DNA from: Holosporales bacterium
GTDB taxonomy: Bacteria > Pseudomonadota > Alphaproteobacteria > UBA3830 > JAIRMZ01
Assembly: GCA_031258355.1 (NCBI GenBank)
Contig: JAIRMZ010000001.1
Coordinates: forward strand, 1-5,994
Direction of reading: 5' to 3'
Length of the DNA: 5,994 bases
Positions 5,361 through 5,994 of this stretch are shown piece by piece (within the stretch, counting starts at the first letter, position 1; each line of letters begins with the position of its first letter). The notes under the pieces are model-generated. The model saw nothing but the letters and a program-made list of their open reading frames with translations. It was not told the DNA's origin and made no database searches. The translations under genes were made by a program, and so were the position numbers.

Positions 5361-5994
5361 GTGGAAGAACCCTCCCCGAAGAAAACACTAGTTCTTTCGC
5401 GCTCATTAGGAACGCGTAAAGTTGATGTTGGACAAGTTCGCCAAAGTTTCTCACGAGGTCGATCCAAAGCTGTCTCTGTTGAAGTAAGGCGTAAGCGTCT
5501 TACTCCAGGAGCAGTAACGGCCATCACAAAAGAGGAGGTTTCTCCGTTAGAAAACGCCCGTCCTCTTGGTTTAACGGATCAAGAGTGGGAAACACGCCTT
5601 CGTGTTGTCAAAGAAGGGATCCAGGGTGCAGAAGCCTTAGAGGAGCGGCGGGATCTCGAGACCGGGGGGGCGGCCTACACGCCACTGTCTCAAACGCGCC
5701 AGGAAGAAGCGCTCGAACAGGAAGAGATCTCGGAAAAAGGTGTTGAAACCCTCATTGGTATCGCCTCCCCCCCTAAGGGAGGTCCGGGAGACCTGAAAAA
5801 TCGAGATCTCAGCGAAGAAGCTAGAGGACGCCTCTTCAAAGGCAGGAAACCTCCTTCTTCTGCGGCACGACGTCCAAAAATTGAAGCGGATCAGCGGCGT
5901 GTCAAGATTTCCGTCAATACAGCTCTTAATGAACAAGAAGAGCGTCTTCGGTCACAAGCGGCCTTACAACGCGCTCGGCAAAAAATCCGAAAGC
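5361..5994 (+). CDS. infB: Translation initiation factor IF-2, N-terminal part (3' end outside window)
   Basis: IF-2 is the GTPase that brings initiator tRNA to the 30S subunit and promotes subunit joining. Only about 211 N-terminal residues are visible; the frame has no stop before the window edge, and the GTPase domain lies beyond it. The identity rests on two blocks typical of alphaproteobacterial IF-2: VGQVRQSFSRGRSKAVSVEV (23-42) and RRVKISVNTALNEQEERLRS (179-198), the latter running into an arginine-rich helix. Between them is a charged, low-complexity linker with a LTDQEWETRLRVV segment (71-83), the usual poorly conserved IF-2 N-terminus. The GTG start has AGGAGG 4 nt upstream, and nusA ends 8 nt earlier. 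ylxR, often found between nusA and infB, is absent. The linker contains a G7 tract (5664-5670) and a C7 tract (5767-5773), yet the conserved blocks on either side share one frame. Confidence 0.93.
   Translation, partial: MEEPSPKKTLVLSRSLGTRKVDVGQVRQSFSRGRSKAVSVEVRRKRLTPGAVTAITKEEVSPLENARPLGLTDQEWETRLRVVKEGIQGAEALEERRDLETGGAAYTPLSQTRQEEALEQEEISEKGVETLIGIASPPKGGPGDLKNRDLSEEARGRLFKGRKPPSSAARRPKIEADQRRVKISVNTALNEQEERLRSQAALQRARQKIRK

Overview
The window looks like an ordinary informational-gene region of an alphaproteobacterium. The strongest evidence is NusA, whose KH region and C-terminal repeats resemble alphaproteobacterial NusA, and the start of IF2, which carries the VRQSFS.GRSK and RRxKISxxxAL blocks typical of alphaproteobacterial InfB. 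By eye the base composition is moderate. A relative of the Rhodospirillales, Acetobacterales or Holosporales is plausible, but I cannot fix the order from memory alone. I see no mobile element, CRISPR array or phage gene.

Layout. (1) 3-482, plus strand: the C-terminal part of a GNAT-family acetyltransferase that runs in from the left edge. (2) 483-709: a convergent intergenic gap with no supported gene and no convincing terminator. (3) 710-3532, minus strand: a tight cluster transcribed right to left, tRNA-Leu(UAA), then gltX (glutamyl-tRNA synthetase), then cysS (cysteinyl-tRNA synthetase). The tRNA 3' CCA lies 12 nt before the gltX ATG, and gltX overlaps cysS. (4) 3533-3825: a 293-bp divergent control region with a good promoter candidate for nusA, a weak one for the tRNA, and an imperfect dyad followed by seven T's. 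(5) 3826-5994, plus strand: nusA, then 8 nt later infB, which runs off the right edge.

How the genes work together. All but the GNAT gene serve gene expression. The minus-strand unit supplies a leucine tRNA and charges tRNA-Glu (and perhaps tRNA-Gln) and tRNA-Cys. The plus-strand unit encodes a transcription elongation/termination factor and translation initiation factor 2, the usual nusA-infB core. The layout departs from the common alphaproteobacterial order in two ways. No rimP lies before nusA; its place is taken by the divergent tRNA-gltX-cysS unit. No ylxR lies between nusA and infB. I found no evidence of a new biological system. The points most worth checking are the tRNA-processing-dependent gltX leader, the missing rimP and ylxR, and the dyad in the divergent region.
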